Assembly (NCBI RefSeq): GCF_000189535.1
Contig: NC_015145.1
Coordinates: 1,240,001-1,304,000, forward strand
Reading direction: 5' to 3'
DNA length: 64,000 nt
Origin: Pseudarthrobacter phenanthrenivorans Sphe3
GTDB taxonomy: Bacteria > Actinomycetota > Actinomycetes > Actinomycetales > Micrococcaceae
The position numbers were made by a program, and so were the translations under genes. Positions 42,333-50,980 of this stretch are shown here, one piece after another. The number at the start of each line of letters is the position of its first letter. Positions within the stretch are counted from its first letter, which is position 1. Below the pieces are notes generated by a model. That model searched no databases. It saw only the letters and a list, made by a program, of their open reading frames with translations, and was not told the DNA's origin.

Positions 42333-42361
42333 TTGACTCGCCTAAGTTACACGCGTGTAAT
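42333..42361 (+). promoter_or_regulatory. whiB promoter with overlapping palindrome
   Basis: -35 TTGACT (42333-42338), 17-base spacer, -10 TGTAAT (42356-42361). The perfect 14-bp palindrome TTACACGCGTGTAA (42347-42360) covers the spacer and most of the -10, the typical position for a repressor. This is the best housekeeping-type promoter in the window. Confidence 0.7.
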
Positions 42362-42448
42362 TAGATAACTAAAGGCAACTGCGTAAATGCCGGCACACCA
42401 CCGAGTGCCACGTATCCATGCAGGGGCTGCAACAGCAGGAGGGTCGCC

Positions 42449-42982
42449 ATGGGGCAAGCAGAGCGTATCCAGGAAGATGCCGTCGTGGCCGGACAGGCAA
42501 CGGCAACATACCGCGCACGGGGGGTACCCAGCGACTGGTATGTGGATCCTGCTGATCCTGATGCCGCAGAACGGTACAACAGGAATGCGGGCGGCGTGCT
42601 GGAGGACCAGGCTACTGCTTTCCTCGCAGCCCACGAGGCATTGCTGGGTGGGGGCGCCGATCCTGAGGACCTCCTGGACCCGCCCATGGAACTGGCTGCT
42701 GCAGGCGCAAGCCAGCCGGTATGGATCGGCCTGCCGTTCCAGCAGGATTTCGACGACGAGGGCGAATTGGGGTGGCAGACGGATGCCCTGTGCGCCCAGA
42801 CTGACCCCGAGGCTTTCTTCCCCGAAAAGGGCGGTTCCACAAGGGACGCCAAAAAGGTTTGCGGTGCCTGCAATGTCCGCTCGCAGTGCCTTGAATATGC
42901 GCTGGCGAACGACGAACGTTTCGGCATCTGGGGAGGCCTGTCCGAGCGTGAGCGCCGGCGGCTGAGGAAGCGAGCAATCTAA
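42449..42982 (+). CDS. WhiB-family iron-sulfur transcriptional regulator (WhiB2/WhmD-like)
   Basis: 177 residues, longer than most Wbl proteins because of an N-terminal extension of about 100 residues. The [4Fe-4S] ligands are Cys115, Cys138, Cys141 and Cys147 (C-x22-C-x2-C-x5-C) in DALCAQTDPEAFFPEKGG and VCGACNVRSQCLEYAL. The beta-turn IWGGLSERERRRLRK and basic tail follow. WhiB2/WhmD controls septation and sporulation-type division genes together with WhiA. The neighbours (zincin-like gene, DUF3499, LCP, manA) match the mycobacterial whiB2 locus. The start has GGAGGG 7 bases upstream, supporting the extended N-terminus. Confidence 0.93.
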   Translation: MGQAERIQEDAVVAGQATATYRARGVPSDWYVDPADPDAAERYNRNAGGVLEDQATAFLAAHEALLGGGADPEDLLDPPMELAAAGASQPVWIGLPFQQDFDDEGELGWQTDALCAQTDPEAFFPEKGGSTRDAKKVCGACNVRSQCLEYALANDERFGIWGGLSERERRRLRKRAI

Positions 42983-43011
42983 TTCACCAGGATGTCCATG
43001 TCACTGCCGTT

Positions 43012-45687
43012 GTGGTTGCCCACAACGGCAGTGCCTATCTCCCCCGAACCCTCGCAGCATTAGCGGACCAGACCCGGCCCGTGGACTACGCCATCGGCGT
43101 TGATACCGGATCGCGGGATGACTCCAGAGCCCTCCTCGAGCAGGCCCTGGGCGGGGCCAACGTTGTCAGCCACCAGCATCGCGGCAAAAGCGGCATGGGG
43201 GCAGCAGTGTCCGCCGGCCTGGCCGAACTGTCTCCATGGCGGGGAGCCAGCGCCGGGGACAAGGTGGAGTGGATCTGGCTGCTTCATGATGACGCTGCCC
43301 CCGCACCACAGGCTCTGGCTGAACTGCTGGGCGCTGTTGAGCGCGCACCTTCCGTGACCGTTGCCGGCTGCAAGCAACTGGACTGGCATGCGGGGCGCAA
43401 ACTCATTGATGTAGGCCTGTCCACCAGCAGGTGGGCCGAACGGCTCACCCTGATCGACGCGGATGAGCTCGACCAGGGCCAGTACGACGGCCGGAGTGAT
43501 ACCTTCGCCGTTAACTCTGCCGGGATGTTGGTGCGGCGTGACATCTGGGAGGAGCTTGGCGGCTTCGACCCTGCCCTGCCCGGCAGCGGCGACGACGTCG
43601 ACTTCTGCTGGCGCAACCGCCTTGCGGGGCACCGTGTGGTTGTGGTGCCTGCAGCCCGGATGTTCCATGTGGCCCACCGGCCCCATGCGCTGGGGAATGC
43701 CGCTGCGGCCCGGAAAGGCCAGGTCCACCTGCGCCTGAAGCACGCACCTTTGTGGATGGTTCCCGTTCACGGCGCAGGTGCCCTGGTGGGAAGCCTCTTC
43801 AGGTTCGTGCTCAGTATCCTGGTCAAGGATCCGGGGCATGGAGTTTCCCAGTTGGCCGCCACCTTCGCCGCCCTGGGAAGGCCGGGTGCCATAGCCAGGG
43901 CGCGCCGCAGTGCCAGGCAAACCCGCCGGATCCGGCGGTCCGTGATCCGTAAGCTCCAGACGCCCCGGCGCGAGGTCTGGAGCCACCGGCGATCGCTCAT
44001 CGAGGCGCTGGGGTCCGATAACTCCGCTGCGGATGAGCTTGTGCAGGATCCGCTGGCGCACCAGCCCACTGGCGACGCCTCCGATGACTTCGCGGCGCTG
44101 GCCACCACAAAGCGCGGCTGGGTGGGTAACGGAGCCCTGGCTGCAGCCATCCTCGGCGCCATCGCATCGCTCCTGGCGCTGACAGGACTCTTCCGCGCCG
44201 ACGCCGTATCAGGCGGCGCCCTCATTCCTGTCTCTGCCGGCCTCGGGGACATCTGGCACCATGCCTCCACCTGGTGGCTCACTGTGGGGGCTGGGCTGCC
44301 GGGACGCGGCGATCCCTTCGGATACGTCCTTTGGGTCCTGGGTGTCCTGGGCGGCGGTGACGCGAACGGCGCCATGGCCTGGCTGCTGCTCCTCGCTACG
44401 CCCCTTTCGGCGCTGACGGCGTGGTTTGCTGCGGGAGGACTTACAGCCCGCCGCCGGCTGCGGCTGGCCGCGGCAATACTCTGGGCAGCCGCCCCCGCCC
44501 TCCAGGTGGCGCTCAACCAGGGAAGGGTGGGCGCGCTGGTTGCCCATATTATGCTTCCCCTCCTGGTCCTGGCGCTGCTGCGGGCCACAGGCTCGGCAGT
44601 GGGCCATGGCCGCTTTGCTCCGCCTTCCCCGGACGACCGGCGGCCGCAGGAAAGGCCAGCGGCCAGGCCCGGCATCAACGGCACTCCGTCCTGGACAGCT
44701 GCCGCCGCCGCGGGCCTGGCACTGGCCGTCGTCGTGGCGTCGGCACCCTCGCTCCTGGTCCCGGCCACCGTGGTCATTGTGCTCTGCGGCCTTCTGCTGG
44801 GCCGCCGGGGCCGCACGGTCTGGTGGGCGCTGTTGCCCGCCGCGGCGCTGTTCATCCCCTTCGGACTGTCCGTGCTTGACCGGCCGCGGGCGCTGCTGGC
44901 GGATCCCGGGCTGCCGTTGGCCTTTGACGCTGCCCCGCTGTGGCAGCAGCTTCTGGGCCAGCCCCTGCAGTTTGATCCCCTGGGCGGGCTGGAAGGGCTT
45001 CCCGCCTTTGGCGCCGGAGCCGTGCCCTGGGCCATGCTGCTGGCGCTGCTCGTGGCTGCCCCCATCCTCGCGCTGGCCGTTGCAGGGCTTGTGATCCCCG
45101 GGAGCCGCACGTCTGCCGTGATGGCGTTCTGGGCTGCAGGAGTCATGGTCCTGGCCGGTGGCTGGCTCGCGGGCCATGTGGCTACCGGCATGAACGCGGA
45201 AACAATGGTCACGCCCTTCACCGGGCCGGTTGTCTCGGCGGCGGCCCTCGCCCTCCTGGCAGCGGGCGTCCTGGGCGGGGAACACCTGCTCGCGATGGCA
45301 GACACATCAGCTGCAAGCCGCGACGCCAGGCACAGGACACTCCTGCGGACCGCCGTTGCGGCTGGAATGGTGATCCTGCTCGCCGGACCCCTGGCGGGGA
45401 TGGCGGCCTGGTCTGCCCAGAACCTGCTCCGGCCGGCCACGGCCGCCGCGGGGACCAGTACTGCCGGCATTCTGTCAAACACCCTGCCCACCAGTGAACC
45501 CTCAAGCAACAATGGCCCCACTGCCACAGGCGTCCAGGACGCTGGTCCCCTGGGAACCCCCGGCTGGTTGAGGCGGCGAACCCGCGGACGCTTCCGGCCA
45601 CGGCGATCGACCGTGGAACCGGACCGGAACAGACCCGCACCCTGCTCATCAGCACGCGGGACAACGGCACCTTTGACGCGTCGCTGA
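43012..45687 (+). CDS. Large membrane glycosyltransferase family 2 protein (frame shifts near its 3' end)
   Basis: 891 residues as read. An N-terminal GT-A domain (about 1-230: VVAHNGSAYLPRTLAALADQ, IWLLHDDAAPAPQ, AGMLVRRDIWEELGGFD, SGDDVDFCWRNRLAGHRV) is followed by about 12-14 hydrophobic segments. GTG 43012 truncates the first strand; the frame is open upstream to whiB (giving ...VTAVVVAHNG) but offers only a rare ATT at 42982, so the true start is uncertain. Codon 17 is TTA (43060-43062). After about residue 850 the reading turns Arg-rich and loses third-base GC bias, while the -1 frame becomes coding. A base has probably been lost near the C-run at 45557-45561. Likely role: transfer of sugar to a lipid- or wall-linked polymer. 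Confidence 0.85.
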   Translation: MVAHNGSAYLPRTLAALADQTRPVDYAIGVDTGSRDDSRALLEQALGGANVVSHQHRGKSGMGAAVSAGLAELSPWRGASAGDKVEWIWLLHDDAAPAPQALAELLGAVERAPSVTVAGCKQLDWHAGRKLIDVGLSTSRWAERLTLIDADELDQGQYDGRSDTFAVNSAGMLVRRDIWEELGGFDPALPGSGDDVDFCWRNRLAGHRVVVVPAARMFHVAHRPHALGNAAAARKGQVHLRLKHAPLWMVPVHGAGALVGSLFRFVLSILVKDPGHGVSQLAATFAALGRPGAIARARRSARQTRRIRRSVIRKLQTPRREVWSHRRSLIEALGSDNSAADELVQDPLAHQPTGDASDDFAALATTKRGWVGNGALAAAILGAIASLLALTGLFRADAVSGGALIPVSAGLGDIWHHASTWWLTVGAGLPGRGDPFGYVLWVLGVLGGGDANGAMAWLLLLATPLSALTAWFAAGGLTARRRLRLAAAILWAAAPALQVALNQGRVGALVAHIMLPLLVLALLRATGSAVGHGRFAPPSPDDRRPQERPAARPGINGTPSWTAAAAAGLALAVVVASAPSLLVPATVVIVLCGLLLGRRGRTVWWALLPAAALFIPFGLSVLDRPRALLADPGLPLAFDAAPLWQQLLGQPLQFDPLGGLEGLPAFGAGAVPWAMLLALLVAAPILALAVAGLVIPGSRTSAVMAFWAAGVMVLAGGWLAGHVATGMNAETMVTPFTGPVVSAAALALLAAGVLGGEHLLAMADTSAASRDARHRTLLRTAVAAGMVILLAGPLAGMAAWSAQNLLRPATAAAGTSTAGILSNTLPTSEPSSNNGPTATGVQDAGPLGTPGWLRRRTRGRFRPRRSTVEPDRNRPAPCSSARGTTAPLTRR

Positions 45688-46421
45688 TGAGGGGTGCCGG
45701 CACTACCTTGGACAGCCTTTCCACCATCGCCTCCGCCCGCCGCATCATGGGCAGTCCGGGTGCCGAAACGGTCCGCGACGACGACGATGTCACCGCCGCG
45801 GTCCGCCGGGTGGTGGCAACGCTCGTCGCGGGCCACGGCGTTGATCCGCGAACCGACCTTGAACAGCTGGGCGTTGGTTTCGTGGTGCTGCGGTCGGCGG
45901 ACACCGCGGCGCAGCTGACCGCCAGCAGGATGGACGCCGTGCCCGGGCTGGTGGCCGTGGGCCAGACCGACGTGGGATGGCTCTGGCGCATCACGCCTTT
46001 GAACCAGCCGGCGCTTCAGGCTGCCGATGTTGCACACCGCGTGCGCATTGTGGACGCAAACGGCACCGCCGTGGGCCTGGTACCGTCCGGCTATAACGAG
46101 GTGGACGCGCCGGTTCCCGGCGGCGCCGAGGGGCGGCTTGTTGTCCTGGCCGAACGGGCAGACCCCGGCTGGAGCGCCTGGCTTGACGGCCGCCGGCTGA
46201 CGGCGACCACGTCCGGCTGGTCCCAGGCCTTCACGCTCCCCGCTTCCGCGGGACAGCTCACTATCCGCTACGAAAACCCCTGGGCGGTCTGGACTTCTGT
46301 CGCCCAAGCCACGGTGATCGGGCTGACGGTCCTGCTGGCCATCCCCATGCCGGCCCGGCGGCCACGGACCGGCCTCTCACGGGACGAGGGCTCCCTGCGT
46401 AAGGAACACCAGAATGCATGA
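45687..46421 (+). pseudogene. 3' part of the frameshifted GT2 membrane protein
   Basis: 244 residues from the ATG at 45687, which overlaps the upstream TGA (TGATG). Coding character in this frame already begins near 45565 (VEAANPRTLPATAIDRGTG, QTRTLLISTRDNGTFDASLM), before the ATG, so this segment is the natural continuation of the upstream protein. It has an extracytoplasmic domain (LVVLAERADPGWSAWLDGRR) and a terminal transmembrane helix (about 202-222). Either the gene is broken, or one base is missing in the sequence, or the tail is made separately by coupled restart. It overlaps the DUF5719 start by 8 bases. Confidence 0.75.
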
Positions 46422-48087
46422 GCACACCATGTCGGCTGAGGCGCGGGAAGCCCACTCCGCCGACGCACCGGACGGCGACGGCGGCACGGCCCAAGGGGAG
46501 GACCGGCAGCCCCCGGCCGCCAAGGGACGCAGGACGGCCCTCGTTGGACTGGCGTCCGCGGCGCTGGTCCTCGCCGGGGCGGGTGCCGTGGTGGCCGGCG
46601 GCTCGCTGCTGCCTGCGCCCGAATCGAGCCGAAGCATACCTGCGGCTGCGGCAGCCGTCCCTGCCGGCACAAGCCTCGGTGTCTGCCCTGGCCCTGCCCG
46701 TCTCCTGGAAGGCACCGAGGCAGGAACAGACCCGCAGTTCAGTCCAAAATCTGCTACCGCGGTGAGCACCGTGACAGGTGCTGTACTTGGGGCGGCCGGC
46801 GTGCTGCCGGAGAGCAGGCTGTCGCAGCTGGACGGAACAACCGCCGTCGACATCGCCCAGGGACCTGCCCAGCCTGCTTCCGGTGCTGCTGCGCAGGAAC
46901 TTGTGGCAGGGGTTGTGGCCGGACGGCCAGTTGAACAGGCCAGCGTGCTGAGCGCCGAGGCACTGGCAAACCAGCAAGCATCTGCAGCAGGGGTCATGAA
47001 GTTCACCGCCACCGACGGCGACCTGCAAGGCAGCGCGGCCTCCAACTGCCAGCAGCCCTCCAACGACCAGTGGCTGGCCGGCGCGGGCACAACCGTGGGC
47101 CGGACCTCCGTGCTGGTGCTGAGCAACGCCTCCAGCACACCTGCCACTGTGAGCCTGGAACTTTTCGGGTCACAGGGACAAATCCAGGCACCGGGCAGCC
47201 GCGGCCTGCTGGTGGCCCCAGGCACCTCCCGGTCCATCGTCCTTGCCGGGCTGGCGCCCGCGGAGCCGCAGCTCAGCGTCCATGTGCGCAGTGCAGGCGG
47301 GCCCGTTGCCGCTGTCATCCAGCAGAGCGTCCTTCGGGGTCTCACTCCCGGAGGGGTGGACTTCATCGGTCCCGGGGCAGCGCCGGCCGTGCGGCAGGTG
47401 ATGACGGGGGTGGACATCCAGGACCCCGCCGGGCTCGCCCAGCTCACCGGCAAGGCCGGCTATGAGGATGCGGCGCCTTCCCTCCAGCTCACCGTTCCAG
47501 GTGCCACGGACGCCGTCGTCGAGATCAAGCTGTTTGGACGTGACGGCCAGAAGGCGCTGCCTTCGGGCGGAGTGATCACGGCCAAGGCGGGCACCGTTAC
47601 CGAGGTTTCCCTCGCGGGCGTTCCCGCAGGGCAATACACCGTGGCCGCAACATCGGATGTTTCCTTCGTGGCAGCGGCAAGGATCACCCGCGGCCTGCAG
47701 GAGGAGCAGCCGGCGGACGTTGCCTGGGCAGCATCCGGAGTTCGCCTCGGCAGCCAGCACGTGGTGCCGGTTCCGCAGGGAGGAAGCCGCACCCTGGTGT
47801 TTGGCGCCCTGGACACCCGCGCCACCATCACCTACGCCGCGATCACGGCGGACGGGAAAGTGCGGGCTCCCGCAAGCGCAGACATCGCCGGCGGCACCAC
47901 GTCCTCCATCGCCGTCCCGGACAAGGTAGAGGAGTCAGACGTCGTGGGCTACGTGGTGTCCGCATCCGGTGATGCCGTGTACGGTGCTGTCCTGCTGCAG
48001 CAGGACGGCAGGAACGACGTATCATCCCTGGCCTTCCAGGCTGCAGCAGCAGGACAGGAAACAGTCCCCGTCACACTCAGCTACTGA
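46414..48087 (+). CDS. DUF5719 family membrane-anchored secreted protein
   Basis: 557 residues. A charged cytoplasmic N-terminus of about 38 residues, one transmembrane helix (about 41-63, ALVGLASAALVLAGAGAVVAGG), then a long extracytoplasmic Ala/Gly/Thr-rich beta-repeat region with repeated LXVPGATDAVVEIKLFGRDG-like strands and TSVLVLSNASSTPATVSLELFG. DUF5719 genes follow GT2 membrane proteins in this whiB2 locus across actinobacteria, suggesting a partner in surface polymer assembly. No catalytic motif is visible. It overlaps the previous coding frame by 8 bases, indicating operon structure. Confidence 0.85.
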   Translation: MHEHTMSAEAREAHSADAPDGDGGTAQGEDRQPPAAKGRRTALVGLASAALVLAGAGAVVAGGSLLPAPESSRSIPAAAAAVPAGTSLGVCPGPARLLEGTEAGTDPQFSPKSATAVSTVTGAVLGAAGVLPESRLSQLDGTTAVDIAQGPAQPASGAAAQELVAGVVAGRPVEQASVLSAEALANQQASAAGVMKFTATDGDLQGSAASNCQQPSNDQWLAGAGTTVGRTSVLVLSNASSTPATVSLELFGSQGQIQAPGSRGLLVAPGTSRSIVLAGLAPAEPQLSVHVRSAGGPVAAVIQQSVLRGLTPGGVDFIGPGAAPAVRQVMTGVDIQDPAGLAQLTGKAGYEDAAPSLQLTVPGATDAVVEIKLFGRDGQKALPSGGVITAKAGTVTEVSLAGVPAGQYTVAATSDVSFVAAARITRGLQEEQPADVAWAASGVRLGSQHVVPVPQGGSRTLVFGALDTRATITYAAITADGKVRAPASADIAGGTTSSIAVPDKVEESDVVGYVVSASGDAVYGAVLLQQDGRNDVSSLAFQAAAAGQETVPVTLSY

Positions 48088-48109
48088 ACGGGCAGCCGGC
48101 GTGTGGTTG

Positions 48110-48622
48110 TCAGTAGCGGCGGCGGTAGACCGGATCCAGTGTCTCCGGAGCAACACCCAGCATCTCCGCTGTATGCTCCACCACCACGTCATGGACCAGG
48201 TCCTGCAGGTCTTCCGGACCAGGGCACGCCTGCTCCACCACGCGCCGGTAAACGGTGATCATGGGACCGTCCCCTTCAGAGGCGGGCGTATAGGAGCCCA
48301 TGGGGGCCGCGGACGAGTTCGCCGCCAACTGCTCCAGGTCCGGCGGAATCTCATCCACACCGAACCGGACGCCATCCAGGGTCTTGCCCCAGATATCGTG
48401 GAGCCGCTGCGCCGAATCCAGCACCATGTCATCAAAGCGGTCCCCGCGCGTCCGGTATCCGGGGTGCGTGGGCAACATCACTTCGCCGCGGAGGCCGCGG
48501 CCATGCCGGTTCCTGCGGCGCATCATGAAGCTCTTACCCGGAGAGCCGGTACCGGCAGCCTTTGGGGCATCCGGATCAGCCAACCGGACCGTGAAACCTG
48601 ATTTCTGGTTCGATGACTGCAT
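48110..48622 (-). CDS. Zincin-like metallopeptidase family protein (degenerate metal motif)
   Basis: 170 residues from the ATG at 48622, selected because TACAGT (48629-48634 on the minus strand) lies 6 bases upstream; an ATG 9 codons earlier (48649) would lie upstream of that promoter. The C-terminal half matches the actinobacterial zincin_1-type family (FDDMVLDSAQRLHDIWGKTL, VRFGVDEIPPDLEQ, ITVYRRVVEQACPGPED). The expected HExxH is not present: the site reads LVHDVVVEHTAEMLG. It may be catalytically inactive or use another arrangement. It is convergent with DUF5719 and corresponds in position to Rv3259. Confidence 0.8.
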   Translation of the reverse strand: MQSSNQKSGFTVRLADPDAPKAAGTGSPGKSFMMRRRNRHGRGLRGEVMLPTHPGYRTRGDRFDDMVLDSAQRLHDIWGKTLDGVRFGVDEIPPDLEQLAANSSAAPMGSYTPASEGDGPMITVYRRVVEQACPGPEDLQDLVHDVVVEHTAEMLGVAPETLDPVYRRRY

Positions 48623-48740
48623 ACATCGACTGTAAACCCGGGGCACCATTTATGCGATACATACTCCCGGCTTTGGGGGGCGCGTCGGGCCGAGCGGCAA
48701 TGCCCGGTTTTTGCGCGAAGACGGAGTAGTCTGTGATGTC

Positions 48741-49127
48741 GTGGGAGCTATCCGTCAGTGTTCAAGATCTGCATGCCGCCAGTCTGCGGTTGCTACCCTG
48801 ACGTACGTCTACGCAGATTCCACCGCTGTCCTTGGTCCACTGGCCACGTACGCCGAACCACACTGCTACGACCTGTGCGAGCAGCACGCTGACTCCCTGA
48901 CGGTTCCCCGGGGCTGGGAAGTCCTTCGCCTGGCCATGCCCAGCACGCCCCAGCAGCCCGGCCCCGATGACCTCCTTGCGCTTGCCAATGCGGTCCGCGA
49001 TGCCGCAGCCCTGCCCGCCCAGCCCCAGCAGCCCGCCCAGCGCGGGCCCCACTCGGCGCTGGAGGCGCCCGCCGGGACTGAAGGCACCCGCAGGGGGCAC
49101 CTGCGGGTGCTGCGTGAGCCGTCCTGA
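48741..49127 (+). CDS. DUF3499 family protein (putative zinc-ribbon)
   Basis: 128 residues from a GTG at 48741 with TAGTCT 8 bases upstream. Two Cys pairs, C-x4-C in QCSRSACRQ and C-x3-C in HCYDLCEQHADSLTVP, suggest a zinc ribbon, followed by RGWEVLRL and an Ala/Pro/Gln-rich tail. DUF3499 is conserved beside whiB2 in actinobacteria. Function unknown. It is divergent from the zincin-like gene and leads into the Trm112-ahcY pair. Confidence 0.82.
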   Translation: MGAIRQCSRSACRQSAVATLTYVYADSTAVLGPLATYAEPHCYDLCEQHADSLTVPRGWEVLRLAMPSTPQQPGPDDLLALANAVRDAAALPAQPQQPAQRGPHSALEAPAGTEGTRRGHLRVLREPS

Positions 49128-49201
49128 GGCCCATCTGGCGGTAGGCTGGATGGTGCACATCAGTCCGCTACCGGCGCGAGCGCGCCCGCCAGGGAGCAGA
49201 A

Positions 49202-49429
49202 ATGCCAAAAATCAGTCCTGAACTGCTGTCCGTCCTGCGCTGCCCCGTGACCGGCTCAGCGCTGGTGCAGGAAGGCGAAGAATTGGTTGCCGCCGTCGCC
49301 GCGGAATCCGGAGTCAAGCCCCGTTACGCCATCGAGGACGGGATTCCCCTTCTCCTGCCCCCCGAACTCCTGGCGGCTGCCACAGCGGCAGGATCGGACC
49401 AACACGATTCAGCTTCCGGAACGAACTAA
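49202..49429 (+). CDS. Trm112-family protein
   Basis: 75 residues. LLSVLRCPVTGSALVQEG and the C-terminal YAIEDGIPLLLPPE are the Trm112/YcaR landmarks. Only one of the usual zinc cysteines remains (Cys14; the CPxC pair reads CPVT), which is common in bacterial members. These small proteins activate methyltransferases in eukaryotes and archaea; the bacterial role is unsettled. AGGGAG precedes the ATG. It ends 9 bases before ahcY, so the small protein is co-transcribed with a methyl-cycle enzyme. Confidence 0.88.
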   Translation: MPKISPELLSVLRCPVTGSALVQEGEELVAAVAAESGVKPRYAIEDGIPLLLPPELLAAATAAGSDQHDSASGTN

Positions 49430-49438
49430 GGACCCTTC

Positions 49439-50917
49439 ATGACTTTTGATTACAAGGTTGCCGACATCACCCTGGCGGAAGCCGGCCGCCACCAGATCCG
49501 TCTGGCCGAGCACGAAATGCCGGGCCTGATGTCGCTGCGGGAGGAGTTCGGCCCCACCCAGCCGCTCAAGGGTGCCAGGATCGCAGGGTCCCTGCACATG
49601 ACGGTGCAGACCGCCGTCCTGATTGAGACCCTCACCGCCCTGGGTGCAGAGGTCCGCTGGGCTTCCTGCAACATCTTTTCCACCCAGGACGAGGCCGCGG
49701 CCGCCGTAGTGGTGGGCAAGGGCACCGTGGAGGACCCGCAGGGCGTCCCCGTCTTTGCCTGGAAGGGTGAAACCCTTGAGGAATACTGGTGGACCGCCGA
49801 GCAGATCCTGACCTGGCCCGGCGCGGACTCCAACCCGGAGCTCGGCCCCAACATGATCCTGGACGACGGCGGCGACGCCACCATGCTGGTGCACAAGGGC
49901 GTGGAGTTCGAGGCAGTGGGCAACGTACCGTCCGCCGACCCCACCGATTCGGAAGAATACGGCATCTTCCTTGACGTGCTCCGCCGTTCCCTCGAAGCGG
50001 ACCCGAAGAAGTGGACCCGGACGGCCGCCACCATCAAGGGCGTCAGCGAGGAAACCACCACCGGCGTGCACCGCCTGTACCAGCTGGCTGAACAGGGCAA
50101 ACTGCTGTTCCCGGCCATCAACGTCAACGACTCCGTCACCAAGAGCAAGTTCGACAACAAGTACGGGATCCGCCACTCGCTGCCGGACGGGATCAACCGC
50201 GCCACGGACGTGCTCATGGGCGGCAAGGTCGCCGTCGTCTGCGGCTATGGCGACGTGGGCAAGGGTGCCGCGGAGGCATTGCGGGGCCAGGGCTCACGGG
50301 TGATCGTCACCGAGATCGATCCCATCTGCGCACTGCAGGCCGCCATGGACGGCTACCAGGTGGCCAAGCTGGAGTCGGTGCTGGCGCAGGGCGATATCTT
50401 CATCACCACCACGGGCAACAAGGACGTCATCCTGGCAGAGCACATGGCCGGCATGAAGAACAAGGCGATCGTGGGCAACATCGGCCACTTCGACAATGAA
50501 ATCGACATGGCCGGCCTGGCCCGGATCCCCGGCATCAAGAAGGTTGAAATCAAGCCGCAGGTCCACGAATGGGTCTTCGAGGCAGGAACTGCCGCCGAGC
50601 GTTCCATCATCGTCCTCTCCGAAGGCCGGCTGCTGAACCTGGGCAACGCCACGGGACACCCGTCCTTCGTGATGAGCAACTCGTTCGCCAACCAGACCAT
50701 TGCCCAGATTGAGCTGTGGACCAAGAAGGACCAGCCGGCAGGCGAACGCGAGTACGAAAACCAGGTCTACGTCCTGCCCAAGGTCCTGGACGAGAAGGTG
50801 GCCCGCCTGCACCTTGACGCCCTTGGCGTGGAACTGACCGAGCTGACCAAGGACCAGGCCGAATACCTGGACCTTGACGTGGCCGGTCCCTACAAGCCCG
50901 AGCACTATCGTTACTAA
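49439..50917 (+). CDS. ahcY: Adenosylhomocysteinase (S-adenosylhomocysteine hydrolase)
   Basis: 492 residues, the longer actinobacterial form with the approximately 40-residue insertion. Hallmarks: [36 protein letters not shown], the NAD site [20 protein letters not shown], the second signature [15 protein letters not shown] and the C-terminal YKPEHYRY. It splits SAH to adenosine and homocysteine, relieving product inhibition of SAM-dependent methylation. No SAH riboswitch is visible upstream; expression probably follows the Trm112 gene 9 bases before it. A hairpin terminator follows. Confidence 0.97.
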   Translation: MTFDYKVADITLAEAGRHQIRLAEHEMPGLMSLREEFGPTQPLKGARIAGSLHMTVQTAVLIETLTALGAEVRWASCNIFSTQDEAAAAVVVGKGTVEDPQGVPVFAWKGETLEEYWWTAEQILTWPGADSNPELGPNMILDDGGDATMLVHKGVEFEAVGNVPSADPTDSEEYGIFLDVLRRSLEADPKKWTRTAATIKGVSEETTTGVHRLYQLAEQGKLLFPAINVNDSVTKSKFDNKYGIRHSLPDGINRATDVLMGGKVAVVCGYGDVGKGAAEALRGQGSRVIVTEIDPICALQAAMDGYQVAKLESVLAQGDIFITTTGNKDVILAEHMAGMKNKAIVGNIGHFDNEIDMAGLARIPGIKKVEIKPQVHEWVFEAGTAAERSIIVLSEGRLLNLGNATGHPSFVMSNSFANQTIAQIELWTKKDQPAGEREYENQVYVLPKVLDEKVARLHLDALGVELTELTKDQAEYLDLDVAGPYKPEHYRY

Positions 50918-50927
50918 GAAGTGAAGT

Positions 50928-50961
50928 GCCCGGGTGCCGTGCGCACCCGGGCTGTTACTTT
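50928..50961 (+). terminator. Terminator after ahcY
   Basis: Perfect 10-bp stem GCCCGGGTGC / GCACCCGGGC (50928-50937 and 50943-50952) with loop CGTGC, then TGTTACTTT. The -10 of the next gene (TAGGAT, 50969-50974) follows immediately. Confidence 0.8.
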
Positions 50962-50980
50962 CTGCGCCTAGGATCAACAT

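Larger units (their letters stand above)
42056..42448. other. Intergenic control region between the TIGR03089 and whiB genes
   Basis: About 390 bases without a gene. It contains a CRP-like operator at 42131-42148 near the TIGR03089 gene, a good sigma-70-type promoter at 42333-42361 facing whiB with an embedded 14-bp palindrome, and an 80-base whiB leader ending in GGAGGG. The middle (42150-42330) shows nothing recognisable; it is relatively AT-rich. Confidence 0.6.

Noticed and set aside
45557..45570. Programmed -1 ribosomal frameshifting in the GT2 gene
   Set aside because: The C-run does not form a standard X-XXY-YYZ slippery heptamer followed by an obvious pseudoknot; mutation or sequencing error is simpler, though not excluded.
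49128..49201. Possible SAH or SAM riboswitch ahead of the Trm112-ahcY unit
   Set aside because: The region is 74 bases with no multi-helix conserved core I can recognise; an ordinary leader is sufficient.
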